From positions 1-64,000 of the forward strand of contig DAOUFI010000020.1 of NCBI GenBank assembly GCA_034430175.1: 64,000 nucleotides of DNA, in the 5' to 3' direction. This stretch comes from UBA6107 sp034430175. GTDB lineage: Bacteria > Chloroflexota > Anaerolineae > Anaerolineales > Anaerolineaceae. The notes beneath the pieces were generated by a model. That model worked only from the letters and a program-made list of their open reading frames with translations. It did not search any database and was not told the DNA's origin. The translations under genes were made by a program, and so were the position numbers. Shown here in pieces: positions 1-9,459 of this stretch; the first letter of the stretch is position 1; every line of letters begins with the position of its first letter.

Positions 1-14
1 GCTCATTGGGTGAT

Positions 15-78
15 GGACACGGCGACCCTTGCTCTCCCACGGTCTCCTAGACCAAGGGGTGGACGGCCTGCCGTGTCC
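15..78. repeat. Nested inverted repeat next to truncated nuoM
   Basis: Outer arms GGACACGGC (15-23) and GCCGTGTCC (70-78) are perfect complements. Inside them lie a second imperfect pair (ACCCTTG at 25-31 against CAAGGGGT at 53-60) and a central GGTCT/AGACC stem (41-45 and 49-53). The element starts about ten bases beyond the point where the nuoM reading frame ends, and nothing in it looks coding. It could be the tip of a transposable element, a REP-like hairpin or a repeat at which an assembly broke. The window edge prevents a choice. Confidence 0.6.
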
Positions 79-87
79 TATTAATTA

Positions 88-894
88 TCATACAAGGGGC
101 AGGTTGAAGCGCAGAAAGCCATAGGCCCCCATTTTCAACAGCACACCTGCCAGGATGACCGAACCAGCGGTCGGAGCTTCGGTGTGCGCGTCAGGCAGCC
201 AGGAGTGCAGCGGCCACATCGGTACTTTGATGGCGAAGGCCAATCCGAACGCCGCGAAAAGCCACAGTTGGGCATTAAGTGAGATCGAAGCCGTTTGCGT
301 CAACGTGGTCAGGTCAAAACTGCCATAAGTGAGTCCAAGCCAGAGCAGACCGGCCAGCATGAGCAGCGATCCGGCCAGGGTGTACAGGAAGAACTTGAAG
401 GCAGCGTACACGCGTCTCTCCCCACCCCAGACGCCGATCAGGAAGTACATGGGAATGAGCGTGAATTCCCAAAAGATGTAGAACAGTGCCAGATCCAGCG
501 AGAGGAAGACGCCGGTCATGCCTGTCTCAAGCAGCAGGAACAGGATCATGAAGCCGCGCACATTCTCGTAGATGGCTTTCCAGGTGGAGAGGATGGCGAT
601 GGGGGTGAGGAAGGTAGTCAGCAGCAGCATCATGATACTGATGCCGTCCACACCGATGTGGAAGCCAATGGGATTCCCTGCCAGCGCGAACCAGGGCAGG
701 TTCAGTTCCATTTGCATATCACCGATGGAAGGATCGAATTGCGCCAGCACCCATAGAGATAGACCAAAAGTGACCAGGGAAATAGCCAGCGCCGTCCAGC
801 GCGCGGCGGATTTCCAGGCCGGTTTGAAAGCCAGCAATGCCAGCGCTCCGACGGCGGGGAGGAAGGTGACTAAAAGAAGTGGGTTGAGGTTCAT
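88..894 (-). pseudogene. nuoM: Truncated NADH-quinone oxidoreductase subunit M
   Basis: This encodes the N-terminal half (268 residues) of the antiporter-like proton-pumping subunit NuoM, which is normally about 500 residues. The quinone-oxidoreductase membrane signatures are clear: FWEFTLIPMYFLIGVWGG, the LPDAHTEAPT loop and KMGAYGFLRF. The frame then ends abruptly with LV and a TGA, followed by further stops and the inverted repeat at 15-78. The start codon follows nuoL by 15 bases, as expected for the operon. The missing half would contain the remaining transmembrane helices, so this copy alone should not make a working pump subunit. Insertion of an element or an assembly join would both explain it. 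Family identity is certain; the reason for the truncation is inferred. Confidence 0.85.
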
Positions 895-909
895 GTCTAT
901 TTTCCTTCC

Positions 910-2868
910 TTATCTCAACACCAGATAGGTGAGGATGGCAACCAGTCCAATCAGCATCCACAGTGCGTACGAGCGGACATAGCCGTTCTGAAAGCGCCGC
1001 AGCCAGGTGCCGAGGCTTTTAGTAGCTGCTGCCAGACTGTTTCCAGCACCGTCGATGACGCCAAGGTCGACCGGTTTGGCAAAGAATCGAGCAATAGCTT
1101 TGTAGGGGGTGAGAATGACGAGCCCGTAGAACTCATCGACCCACCATTTATGCGACATTCCGCTGTAGACCGGGCCGAGACCCTTTTGCATTGGATCGGG
1201 TTGGTCTTTGGGGAGAGACTTTCGCCCGTAAACGAGCCAGGAGAATCCGATCCCGAAAAGAGCCAGCGCGAATGAAATTTCAGCCACAGACCAGAGGAAT
1301 GCAAGGGGTTCACCCTCGCCCAGTGTGCGGGCTAGCCAGTGGTCCATCACCAACCAACCGGGAAAATTGAACAATCCACCCAGCACCGAAAGAGCGGCCA
1401 GGATTAGCAAAGGAACAGTGATCACTCTGGGGCTTTCGGTGGCTTTGGCAGCCGCGGCTGAACGTGGTTCGCCGAAAAAGACCATCAAGATCTGACGCCC
1501 GATATAGAAAGCGGTGAAGAAAGCAGCGATGAGCAACACCACAAACACGGCGCTGTGACCCTGCGATGAAGCAACCAGGATCTCATCCTTCGAGAAGAAG
1601 CCAGATAACGGCGCTAACCCTGCCAGGGTGAGCCCGCCGATGAGATAAACCCAGAAGGTCAGCGGCATCTGCTTACGTAGACCGCCCATGTTGCGCATGT
1701 CCTGCGGGTCGATCTCGACATCCGATTTCAGATGGTGCAACCCGCGCTCCACGCCCTGTATCACCGAGCCGGCAGCCAGGAAGAGTAGCGCTTTGAAAAA
1801 GGCGTGCGTTACCAGGTGGAACATACCGGCGACGGTGGCTCCCATACCCACAGCCGCGACCATGAATCCGAGCTGCGAGATGGTGGAGTAAGCCAGAACC
1901 TTTTTGATGTCGTTTTGTGCCACGGCAACGGTGGCAGCAAATAGCGCGGTGACCGCGCCAACCCACATTACCGCTGTTTGCGCGGTTGGAACGAGGGCGT
2001 AGAAGGCGGAACTGCGCGCCATGAGATAGACGCCGGCCGTGACCATGGTCGCGGCATGGATCAGCGCCGAGACTGGTGTTGGACCAGCCATGGCGTCAGG
2101 CAGCCACACGGAGAGTGGGAGCTGCGCTGATTTACCAGTGACTCCTAGCAGCATGAACAGGGTGATCAGCAGCATCGCCGTGGGATGCGTGGCGGCCACG
2201 GTGGGAGCAGCCGCGAACACGGTTCCAAAGTCCAGACTACCGAAATTCCAGTAGATGAGGAACATGGCAATGAGCAGACCGAAATCGCCGATGCGGTTGG
2301 TGATGAAGGCTTTCTTGGCGGCTTCGGCGTTACCGATGCCGTCTTTACCCTTCTCAAACCAGAAACCGATGAGCAGGTAGGAGCACAGGCCAACCCCTTC
2401 CCAACCAACGAACATCATCAGGAAGTTGTCGGCGCAGACCAAGATCATCATGGCAGCGATGAACAGGTTCATGAAGAGGAAAAAGCGGCGGTAACGGGCG
2501 GGATCGCCGTTGTGGCGTACGTCGCTGTGCATGTAACCAATGGAGTAGACATGGATGAGTGTGCCCACGCCGGACACGACCAGCATCATCTCCACCGAGA
2601 GTGTGTCCACACGGAAGCTCCAACTGGCGTTGAACGAGCCAAGGCTGATCCAGTCGAACAGTTTGATCGGTTCAGGGTTTGGGGTGGCGTTTAAGCCGAA
2701 CGCCAGAAGGGTCGAAACGACGAAAGTTAATCCGGTTGCCAGGCTGGCCGTGATGCCGGTGAACTTTTCACCTAGCTTCTGGCCGAACAGCAGGTTGATC
2801 AACAGTCCCAACAGGGGCAGGAAAACCACCAGGGGCACAAGGTCAAAGATCGAGTCGAATTTCATCAT
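910..2868 (-). CDS. nuoL: NADH-quinone oxidoreductase subunit L
   Basis: NuoL is the distal antiporter-like membrane subunit of Complex I, with a long lateral helix. At 652 residues it has normal family length. Visible signatures are MFVGWEGVGLCSYLLIGFWF near residue 155 and LPDAMAGPTPVSALIHAATM near residue 255, the conserved proton-channel helices. Most of the protein is hydrophobic helices, with an amphipathic C-terminal stretch. Two ATG codons are adjacent; the AGGAG upstream is spaced better for the second (2865). It sits 9 bases after nuoK, so co-transcription is likely. Confidence 0.97.
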   Translation of the reverse strand: MMKFDSIFDLVPLVVFLPLLGLLINLLFGQKLGEKFTGITASLATGLTFVVSTLLAFGLNATPNPEPIKLFDWISLGSFNASWSFRVDTLSVEMMLVVSGVGTLIHVYSIGYMHSDVRHNGDPARYRRFFLFMNLFIAAMMILVCADNFLMMFVGWEGVGLCSYLLIGFWFEKGKDGIGNAEAAKKAFITNRIGDFGLLIAMFLIYWNFGSLDFGTVFAAAPTVAATHPTAMLLITLFMLLGVTGKSAQLPLSVWLPDAMAGPTPVSALIHAATMVTAGVYLMARSSAFYALVPTAQTAVMWVGAVTALFAATVAVAQNDIKKVLAYSTISQLGFMVAAVGMGATVAGMFHLVTHAFFKALLFLAAGSVIQGVERGLHHLKSDVEIDPQDMRNMGGLRKQMPLTFWVYLIGGLTLAGLAPLSGFFSKDEILVASSQGHSAVFVVLLIAAFFTAFYIGRQILMVFFGEPRSAAAAKATESPRVITVPLLILAALSVLGGLFNFPGWLVMDHWLARTLGEGEPLAFLWSVAEISFALALFGIGFSWLVYGRKSLPKDQPDPMQKGLGPVYSGMSHKWWVDEFYGLVILTPYKAIARFFAKPVDLGVIDGAGNSLAAATKSLGTWLRRFQNGYVRSYALWMLIGLVAILTYLVLR

Positions 2869-2877
2869 CTGCTCCTG

Positions 2878-3180
2878 TCAGCCCTTGAGGTCTTTCGTCT
2901 GGTCCACGTCGATGCTGCCGCGGTGGCGGAAAATAGTGACCATCAGTGCCAAACCGACGGCAACCTCGGCGGCGGCGGTGGTCATCACGAAGATGACCAG
3001 GGTTTGCCCGTCGAGAATTTGGTAAAAGTTCGAAAAGGCAATAAACACAAGGTTGGCAGCGTTGAACATCAACTCAAGCGACATGAAAACCACCAGGGCG
3101 TTCTTGCGTAAGAGTACTCCCATGATTCCCAGCGCGAAGAGGATCACAGCCAGACCGAGATAATACACGAGCGGAATCAT
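2878..3180 (-). CDS. nuoK: NADH-quinone oxidoreductase subunit K
   Basis: NuoK is a small three-helix membrane subunit of Complex I (100 residues, the usual length). The conserved membrane glutamate lies in SLELMFNAANLVF, and the second half has the typical AAAEVAVGLALMV helix. The start codon overlaps the nuoJ stop as ATGA, indicating translational coupling. Confidence 0.97.
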   Translation of the reverse strand: MIPLVYYLGLAVILFALGIMGVLLRKNALVVFMSLELMFNAANLVFIAFSNFYQILDGQTLVIFVMTTAAAEVAVGLALMVTIFRHRGSIDVDQTKDLKG

Positions 3181-3698
3181 GATTTTTCCTCCTCTTTCTT
3201 GCCGGCACGGGTGAGCACCACGACCCCGACCGCGGCGACCAGCAGGATGATGGAAGTGATTTCGAACGGAAACGAATACTGGTTGAATAGAAGGGCTCCG
3301 ATAGCCTTGGGGTCCGCCAGTGTATCGGTGGGAGGTTGGGTCAGGAAGTCCAGACCAATTCGGGAAGTCAGCGCGTAGACGGCCTCACCCACCAATGCCA
3401 GGCTGAGGAAGATAGCCAACGGGCGCTGCCATTTGAGCGGTTCCTGTTCTTTGAGTTTTTCAGCGCCGAGCATCATGATCACGAACAGGAAGAGCACCAT
3501 GATAGCGCCGGCATAGACTGTGACCTGCGCCAGGGCAACAAAAGGGGCTCCCAGTGAGAGGTAAATCGCGGCGATGGCGAGGAAGTTCACGATCAGGTAA
3601 AGCGCCGAATAGACTGTATTACGGCTGAGCAGCATGGCTACCGCTGCGATCACCGCGATCGCGGCAATTACGAGAAAGACGAATAATTGTGGTGTCAT
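3177..3698 (-). CDS. nuoJ: NADH-quinone oxidoreductase subunit J
   Basis: NuoJ is a five-helix membrane subunit of Complex I (173 residues). The N-terminal helix, the NTVYSALYLIVNF segment and the VTVYAGAIMVLFLFVIMML helix match the family, the latter carrying the pi-bulge region. The C-terminus is charged (GKKEEEKS). It lies between nuoI and nuoK and shares a 4-base overlap with nuoK. Confidence 0.96.
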   Translation of the reverse strand: MTPQLFVFLVIAAIAVIAAVAMLLSRNTVYSALYLIVNFLAIAAIYLSLGAPFVALAQVTVYAGAIMVLFLFVIMMLGAEKLKEQEPLKWQRPLAIFLSLALVGEAVYALTSRIGLDFLTQPPTDTLADPKAIGALLFNQYSFPFEITSIILLVAAVGVVVLTRAGKKEEEKS

Positions 3699-3707
3699 CC
3701 GGCCTCC

Positions 3708-4199
3708 CTAATCCGTGGGATCTTTCATTTCTGGCACCGAGCGGGTGTACATGCCGGGCTCGGTCTTCTGCGGAGTGGGTAACCCGCCTTCGGGCACCTT
3801 GACCAGCAGTTCCGACTTGGTAAGGATGGCCGCGGCGCGGTCGGTGTAAGACAACTCGTAGTTTTTTTCGAGCACGATGGCTTCGGTGGGGCAGGCATCT
3901 TCGCAATAGCCGCAGAAGATGCAGCGAAGCATGTTGATCTGATAAGTGCTGGCGTAGCGCTCACCCGGCGAATAGCGTTCCTCGTCGCTATTTTCAGAAG
4001 CTTCAACGAAAATGGCGTTCGAGGGGCAGGCGGCGGCGCAAAGCGCGCAGCCGATGCATTTTTCCAGACCGTTGTCGTAACGCTTGAGCTCATGGCGTCC
4101 CTTGTAACGCTCGCGCACGGGGCGCTTTTCTTCCGGGTACTGGATGGTCACCGGTTTGGCAAGCATTTCCTTGAATGTGGTAAACAGTCCTCGCAGCAT
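3708..4199 (-). CDS. nuoI: NADH-quinone oxidoreductase subunit I, 2x[4Fe-4S]
   Basis: NuoI is the ferredoxin-like peripheral subunit that carries clusters N6a and N6b towards the quinone site. Two complete CxxCxxCxxxCP motifs are visible: CIGCALCAAACP near residue 52 and CIFCGYCEDACP near residue 91. The N-terminus has the amphipathic segment that docks onto NuoH. Its 163 residues are normal. It abuts nuoH directly: the nuoI start and nuoH stop are adjacent. Confidence 0.97.
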   Translation of the reverse strand: MLRGLFTTFKEMLAKPVTIQYPEEKRPVRERYKGRHELKRYDNGLEKCIGCALCAAACPSNAIFVEASENSDEERYSPGERYASTYQINMLRCIFCGYCEDACPTEAIVLEKNYELSYTDRAAAILTKSELLVKVPEGGLPTPQKTEPGMYTRSVPEMKDPTD

Positions 4200-5207
4200 T
4201 TACTTACCTCCAACCAGATAAGCCACCACTGCCGTTACGAACAGATTGAGAACCGACAGCGGGAACAATATCTTCCAGCCGAACGCCATCAGGCGGTCGT
4301 AGCGGATACGCGGCCAGGTGGCGCGGATCCAGATGAGGCCGAAGAGTAGGATGGTCACCTTGACGAACAGGTAGATCGGTCCGAGCCAGGGGTAGGTTGA
4401 GACCCACGGTCCCTGGAACCCGCCCAAAAAGAGGGTCGCGCCGATCATGGAGATGGCGATCATCTTGATGTATTCGGCCATGAAGAAGAGGGCGAATTTC
4501 ATCCCCGAGTATTCCACGTGATAGCCGGCGGTCAGTTCTTGTTCGGCTTCGGGCATGTCGAAGGGAGCGCGGTTGACCTCGGCGATGGTGGCGATCATAT
4601 AGATTAACGCGCCCAGCGGCTGGTAGACGATGAACCAGACGTTCTTCTGCGCATCGGCAATGTCTTTCAAACTCATCGAACCAGCCAACAACACCGGTCC
4701 GAGCATGGCCATGGCTAGTGCCAGTTCGTAACTGATCATCTGGGCGGTGGCACGCAGGCCGCCGAGGGTGGCGTATTTATTGTTCGATGACCAACCTGCC
4801 AGGGTGATGCCGTAGACCGAGATCGAAGTGACGGTGAGGATGTAGAGCACCGCCAGGTTGATGTCAGCGATAGAGAGCGAGATGGTTCGGCCAAAGAGGG
4901 TAACATCCGGTCCCCAGGGCACCACGGCGGTGATGATAAGCGCCGGGATGACGGTGATCACCGGTGCCAGCACAAAGATGATCTTATCCGCTTTGTCGGG
5001 GATAAGGTCTTCCTTGAATATCAATTTAAGCGCGTCGGCGATGGGCTGTAGAATGCCCTTCCAGCCGGCGCGGTTGGGTCCGATACGGGCTTGCATGCGG
5101 GCCAGTACCTTGCGCTCATAGAGTGTGACGTAAGCAAACCCCAGGGTCAGACCCAGTATCAGAATGATCGATTTGATGACAGCTTCCCAGATCGTTGCAG
5201 CAATCAT
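4200..5207 (-). CDS. nuoH: NADH-quinone oxidoreductase subunit H
   Basis: NuoH is the membrane subunit forming the quinone chamber with NuoB and NuoD. At 335 residues with about eight hydrophobic segments it matches the family. Diagnostic loops include ERKVLARMQARIGPNRAG near residue 31 and APFDMPEAEQELTAGYHVEY near residue 220, whose acidic residues line the chamber. It follows nuoG by 10 bases. Confidence 0.97.
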   Translation of the reverse strand: MIAATIWEAVIKSIILILGLTLGFAYVTLYERKVLARMQARIGPNRAGWKGILQPIADALKLIFKEDLIPDKADKIIFVLAPVITVIPALIITAVVPWGPDVTLFGRTISLSIADINLAVLYILTVTSISVYGITLAGWSSNNKYATLGGLRATAQMISYELALAMAMLGPVLLAGSMSLKDIADAQKNVWFIVYQPLGALIYMIATIAEVNRAPFDMPEAEQELTAGYHVEYSGMKFALFFMAEYIKMIAISMIGATLFLGGFQGPWVSTYPWLGPIYLFVKVTILLFGLIWIRATWPRIRYDRLMAFGWKILFPLSVLNLFVTAVVAYLVGGK

Positions 5208-5217
5208 ATCTCAGCCC

Positions 5218-7698
5218 TCACCTGATCTCAGATTCGGCCGCGGCGGGGACACGCAGCGTAATTTCGACTGGAGCGGAAACAGACAGGCCCATACTGCGCC
5301 TGACGAGCACCACTCCCTGCGGTTGACCCGGATCGACTTCCACTTCCGTGGTCAGCTCCTGGTTACCGAGCGATAAATTGATTGTATCTCCAGCCTTCAC
5401 TCCCAGTTTAGAGGCATCGGAAGGGTGTAGCGAGAGTCCACGGTTGCCGATACGATTTTGCATGCTATCAGCGCCACGCAGGGCAGCGCCGTGGTCATAG
5501 AGACGCGTGACCGGAACAGCTAGCCAGGCGCCTTTTTCCACTTTCGGCAGTTCGGGCAGCTTCACCTGGGTGGGAGAGCCACCTTTTGTAGTAGAGAGTA
5601 TCAGGGTAACGCCCAGGCCGTCTTTGTTCTCGACCACCGTGCCGCTGAAGTACGCGTCGGGGCGTCCGGTGATGGGCCATTGCTTCTCGCTCTGGGCCAA
5701 TTTCTCGTGGCTCAGTCCACTAAATGCCGGTTCGGAGGCGGCGATGGCAGCGAAAATTTCCGTTGCTGAAGCGGGGAAACCCTTTAGTTCCATGGCTGCG
5801 GCGATGGCGGTGACGATCTCGTAGTCGGCTCTGCTCTCGCCGAGTGGTTTGACGGCTGCGTAGAATCGCTGAACTCTGCGTTCAGCGGAGACGAGCGTGC
5901 CCTCGCGTTCCATCACGGCTGCTGCAGGAAGAATGACGTTCGCCAGCCTGGCCGTCTCGGTCATGAAGAAATCCTGTACCACCACAAAACCGGATTGCTG
6001 CAGGGCGGCTGCCAGCTCGGCAGAAATGCCAGCCGGATCGGCGGCGCAGATATAAGAAGCCACCGATTCGGTGAGGTCTTTGACCAGGTCTGCGGAAGGT
6101 TGCCAGCCCAGTTCAGCGGCGCCCTGGTCATTGGCGCTCGGCCAGACCGCGACCAGGCCGTTGTTGGGGCGGCCAAAGTGATCGGTCTTAACCAGCAGTT
6201 CAGCGCACAGGCCGGCGACCGCGGCGGAGCCCTGAACATCAAGCCCATCGCTGCCGTAGAAGATTACGGCGTCTGCGGCAGAGGCGAAGGCTTTGGCAGC
6301 CTCGCTCTTACCGGCGATCAATTCTTTCAATGCCTTTTCTTCCTGGCCATATTCATAACGCAGGGTGTAGGAAGCGTATTTATCCAGACGAGTCTGACGT
6401 GCGGCCGCGACGATGACCATCGCGCCGCGTTCAGCGGCGGCTTTGAGGCGCAGCCACCAAATAGGTGCTTCTTCGTGCAGATCAGAAGCGAATACCAGCA
6501 CCGCGTTGCCCTTGCCCAACGCTCCCAGGTTAGAGCCCGGGGTTAGACCCAGGCGGGTGGTCCATTCAGCGCCACCCATACCGGGCAGATGGAAAGCTTT
6601 GCCCTCAAGGCTGGCGCTGAATTGTTTGAGCGCGAAAAGATCCTCGTTGGCGAGGTTGCCGCTGGCTAGGGTGACCAGCTTCTTCCCGGCGGCCTTGAAA
6701 CTGCTGGAAACCAGCTTGATGGCTTCTTCCCAGCTCGCTGGAACGAACTTACCGTCCTTGCGGATGAGGGGTTGAGTGATGCGTTCGGGGTCTTCAGCGT
6801 AGTGATAGCCAAAACGGCCTTTGTCGCAGATCCAGATCTCGTTCACGGCTTCGTTCTGTCGGGGCAGCACGCGTTTTACCACGCAGCGGCCCTTGCTCTT
6901 GGCTTCACGGCGCACGCTGTAACTGATGTTACATCCGACCGGGCAGTGCGTGCAAATTGAGGAGGAACTGCTCATTTCCCAGGGACGGGCGCCAAAACGG
7001 AAATCCACAGTGGTCAGCGCACCCACCGGGCAAATGTCGGTGGTGTTCCCTGAGAAGATTGAGTCGAATCCAGGCTCAGAGTAAGTGACAATCTCGAGCT
7101 GGCGTCCGCGATCATAGAAACCGATCACCGGGTCACCGGCAAGCTGGTCGCTGAAGCGCACGCAACGCGCGCATTGAATGCAGCGTTCACGGTCAAGGTA
7201 GATCAGGTCACCGAGAGGAACATGCTTTTCAAGGTGATTTTTCTCATCGAAGAGGAAGCGGCTTACACCGGGTCCGAAGGCCATGGTCTGGTTTTGCAGC
7301 GGGCATTCACCACCCTTATCGCAGACCGGGCAATCGAGCGGATGCGAGGTGAGCAAGAACTCGAGCACGTCTTTTCGGGCGGCCATCACCTTTTCGGTGG
7401 CGCCCCAGACCACCATCCCCTCCGAAACCGGGGTGGTGCAGGCTGTCTCAAGCTTGGGTCCAAAGGTGATCTTGGGTGTACCATCATCATTGAGCATGGG
7501 TTGTCCGGTGGCGCGGTCCACAGCCGGGCGGCCAATATCTACCAGACACATACGGCACATCCCCACCGGTTCGAGTTTGGGATGGTAACAAAAGACCGGA
7601 ATGGTGATTCCAGCCAATTTGGCGGCATCGACCACCAGCGTCCCGGCAGGAACACTGACATCGCGGCCGTCGATCTTGAGGTTGATAAGTTTGTCCAT
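5218..7698 (-). CDS. nuoG: NADH-quinone oxidoreductase subunit G
   Basis: NuoG is the largest hydrophilic subunit and holds several Fe-S clusters on a molybdopterin-oxidoreductase scaffold (826 residues). In order: a [2Fe-2S] ferredoxin domain with CYHP and GMCRMC near residues 37-51, the His/Cys cluster segment CPVCDKGGECPLQN near 123, the CIQCARC and TDICPVGAL [4Fe-4S] segments, then CTHCPVGCNI near residue 248, which would support an extra N7-type cluster. The remaining 500 residues are the molybdopterin-like domain, which has lost cofactor function in this family. A C-terminal aspartate-decarboxylase-like barrel is probable. Confidence 0.96.
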   Translation of the reverse strand: MDKLINLKIDGRDVSVPAGTLVVDAAKLAGITIPVFCYHPKLEPVGMCRMCLVDIGRPAVDRATGQPMLNDDGTPKITFGPKLETACTTPVSEGMVVWGATEKVMAARKDVLEFLLTSHPLDCPVCDKGGECPLQNQTMAFGPGVSRFLFDEKNHLEKHVPLGDLIYLDRERCIQCARCVRFSDQLAGDPVIGFYDRGRQLEIVTYSEPGFDSIFSGNTTDICPVGALTTVDFRFGARPWEMSSSSSICTHCPVGCNISYSVRREAKSKGRCVVKRVLPRQNEAVNEIWICDKGRFGYHYAEDPERITQPLIRKDGKFVPASWEEAIKLVSSSFKAAGKKLVTLASGNLANEDLFALKQFSASLEGKAFHLPGMGGAEWTTRLGLTPGSNLGALGKGNAVLVFASDLHEEAPIWWLRLKAAAERGAMVIVAAARQTRLDKYASYTLRYEYGQEEKALKELIAGKSEAAKAFASAADAVIFYGSDGLDVQGSAAVAGLCAELLVKTDHFGRPNNGLVAVWPSANDQGAAELGWQPSADLVKDLTESVASYICAADPAGISAELAAALQQSGFVVVQDFFMTETARLANVILPAAAVMEREGTLVSAERRVQRFYAAVKPLGESRADYEIVTAIAAAMELKGFPASATEIFAAIAASEPAFSGLSHEKLAQSEKQWPITGRPDAYFSGTVVENKDGLGVTLILSTTKGGSPTQVKLPELPKVEKGAWLAVPVTRLYDHGAALRGADSMQNRIGNRGLSLHPSDASKLGVKAGDTINLSLGNQELTTEVEVDPGQPQGVVLVRRSMGLSVSAPVEITLRVPAAAESEIR

Positions 7699-7701
7699 CC
7701 G

Positions 7702-8952
7702 CTATTTCTCCACGCGGGCATCGAAATCGGCCCGGAAATGTTGAATGCCCGAAAGGACGGCGCTGATCGAGAACTCACCGAGCGCGCAGAAGCATTTGTT
7801 CTGGATCTGGCCAGCGACGGTTTTGAGCAGGTCGATATCCGCCTTGGTAGCTTCGCCGTTGGCAATTCGGTCGGTGATGTGCGCCATCCAGTAGGTGCCT
7901 TCGCGGCAGGGAGTGCATTTGCCGCAGGATTCGTGCTTGAAGAAATGTACCGTGCTGTTCACCAGATCGCTGATGTTGACCGTCTCGTCCAGGATGATGA
8001 CGGAAGCCGAGCCGAGTTGGGCGCCTAAAGCGGGGACGGATTCGTAGTCCATGGGGGTGTCAAGCGCGGTATCCGTGGCGGGGATAAGCGAAGAAGACGC
8101 GCCCGCGGGCATGATGGCCTTGATCTTGGCGTCGTTGAGGATGCCGCCACCGTGTTTGAAGATCAGTTCACGGAAGGTAGTACCGAGAGGCAACTCATAA
8201 TTACCCGGGTTCTTCACCCGTCCCGAGAGGCAGAAGATCTTGGTGCCGGGGCTTTTTTCGGTGCCCTGGCTGCGGAAGTAGGCGACGCCCTTGCCTAAAA
8301 TGATGGGAAGGTTGGTGAGCGTTTCCACGTTGTTGATGACGGTGGGCTTGTCGAACAGACCGACGACTGCCGGGAAAGGTGGACGCAGACGCGGCTGGCC
8401 GAGGCGCCCCTCGATCGATTCGAGCAGCGCGGTCTCTTCACCACAGATGTACGCGCCGGCGCCCAGGTGCGCGTGCAGGCGCAGCGCGTAGTCGGTGCCG
8501 AAGAGCTTATCGCCAAGCAAACCTTGCGAGGTCAGTTCCGACAGCCGCTCGTTGAAGCGGGTTGCGATTTGCGCGAATTCGCCACGAAAATAGATGTAAG
8601 AATCATGAGATTGGACCGCGTATGAAGCGATCATCAGTCCCTCGAGGAACTGATAGGGGTTCATCTCGAGAATCTCACGGTCTTTAAATGTACCTGGCTC
8701 GGATTCATCAGCGTTGGCTACCACGTAATGCGGCCAGATATTGCTGGGCAGGAACGACCACTTGGTGCCGGTCGGGAAGCCCGCGCCGCCGCGTCCGCGC
8801 AGACCGGAATCCTTCACTTGCTGGGTCACTTCCTCGGGCTTGAGCTTGGTCACCACCTTCTTCCAGGTGTCGAAACCGCCCTCAGCGATGTAGGTCTTCA
8901 ACTGGTTGAGGCCCTGGGTTTCTCGGTGGCGCAGGAGGTAAAGATCACTCAT
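7702..8952 (-). CDS. nuoF: NADH-quinone oxidoreductase subunit F
   Basis: NuoF binds NADH and FMN and takes the first electrons of Complex I. The FMN/NADH glycine-rich segments GLRGRGGAGFPTGTKW (near residue 50) and GAGAYICGEETALL (near 165) are intact. The C-terminal N3 cluster motif ESCGKCTPCREGT (near 342) with a distal Cys (CFCALG) is also present. Length is 416 residues, within the normal range. The start overlaps the end of nuoE by 8 bases. Confidence 0.97.
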   Translation of the reverse strand: MSDLYLLRHRETQGLNQLKTYIAEGGFDTWKKVVTKLKPEEVTQQVKDSGLRGRGGAGFPTGTKWSFLPSNIWPHYVVANADESEPGTFKDREILEMNPYQFLEGLMIASYAVQSHDSYIYFRGEFAQIATRFNERLSELTSQGLLGDKLFGTDYALRLHAHLGAGAYICGEETALLESIEGRLGQPRLRPPFPAVVGLFDKPTVINNVETLTNLPIILGKGVAYFRSQGTEKSPGTKIFCLSGRVKNPGNYELPLGTTFRELIFKHGGGILNDAKIKAIMPAGASSSLIPATDTALDTPMDYESVPALGAQLGSASVIILDETVNISDLVNSTVHFFKHESCGKCTPCREGTYWMAHITDRIANGEATKADIDLLKTVAGQIQNKCFCALGEFSISAVLSGIQHFRADFDARVEK

Positions 8953-9451
8953 GGTCTGCCTCCTGTTTCATCGACGCTGTCATCAGCTTCAGCCAATCTA
9001 GCGTGCGTTGTGTCGTCTGGTTCTCGTGGTATTCGATCTCATCCCCGATCTGCGACTGGAACATCGGCGCTTTGTCGCAGGCAGCCAGACATTTCACCTC
9101 TTCCACGGTAACAAGGCCGTCGGCGGTGGTTCCGCCGGGTTGGATGCCCAGCTCGCCGCACAGGCCGTTCAGGTACTCCGTAGCGCCGCGCAACTTGCAG
9201 GCCACGTCGGTGCATACCTGCAGCCGGATCTTTCCGCCGGGCTGGTCGTGGAACAGGGTGTAAAAGCCAACCACCGAGGCCACCTCGGTGACCGAAATAT
9301 CGCAGATCTCAGCAATATCCTGCATGGCCTGGCCGGAAACGTAACCATTATCCTTCTGGGCCAGGTGCAGTAATGGCATCACTGCCGCGCGCTTACGTTC
9401 GGCTGGGTATGCGGCAAGCAGCCGTTCGATCTCATCAGAATGGGTTTTCAT
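8945..9451 (-). CDS. nuoE: NADH-quinone oxidoreductase subunit E, [2Fe-2S]
   Basis: NuoE is the thioredoxin-fold [2Fe-2S] subunit (cluster N1a) that partners NuoF. The cluster ligands are CTDVAC and CLAAC, in the usual Cx4C...Cx3C arrangement. I chose the ATG at 9451 (MKTHSDEIERLL), giving 168 residues. An in-frame GTG at 9463 overlapping the nuoD stop (GTGA) is a possible alternative. Longer upstream extensions in this frame only shadow nuoD. Confidence 0.95.
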   Translation of the reverse strand: MKTHSDEIERLLAAYPAERKRAAVMPLLHLAQKDNGYVSGQAMQDIAEICDISVTEVASVVGFYTLFHDQPGGKIRLQVCTDVACKLRGATEYLNGLCGELGIQPGGTTADGLVTVEEVKCLAACDKAPMFQSQIGDEIEYHENQTTQRTLDWLKLMTASMKQEADHE

Positions 9452-9459
9452 TAACTGGT

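Noticed and set aside
1..80. tRNA or known ncRNA at the left edge
   Set aside because: The palindrome has no cloverleaf, T-loop motif or other class signature.
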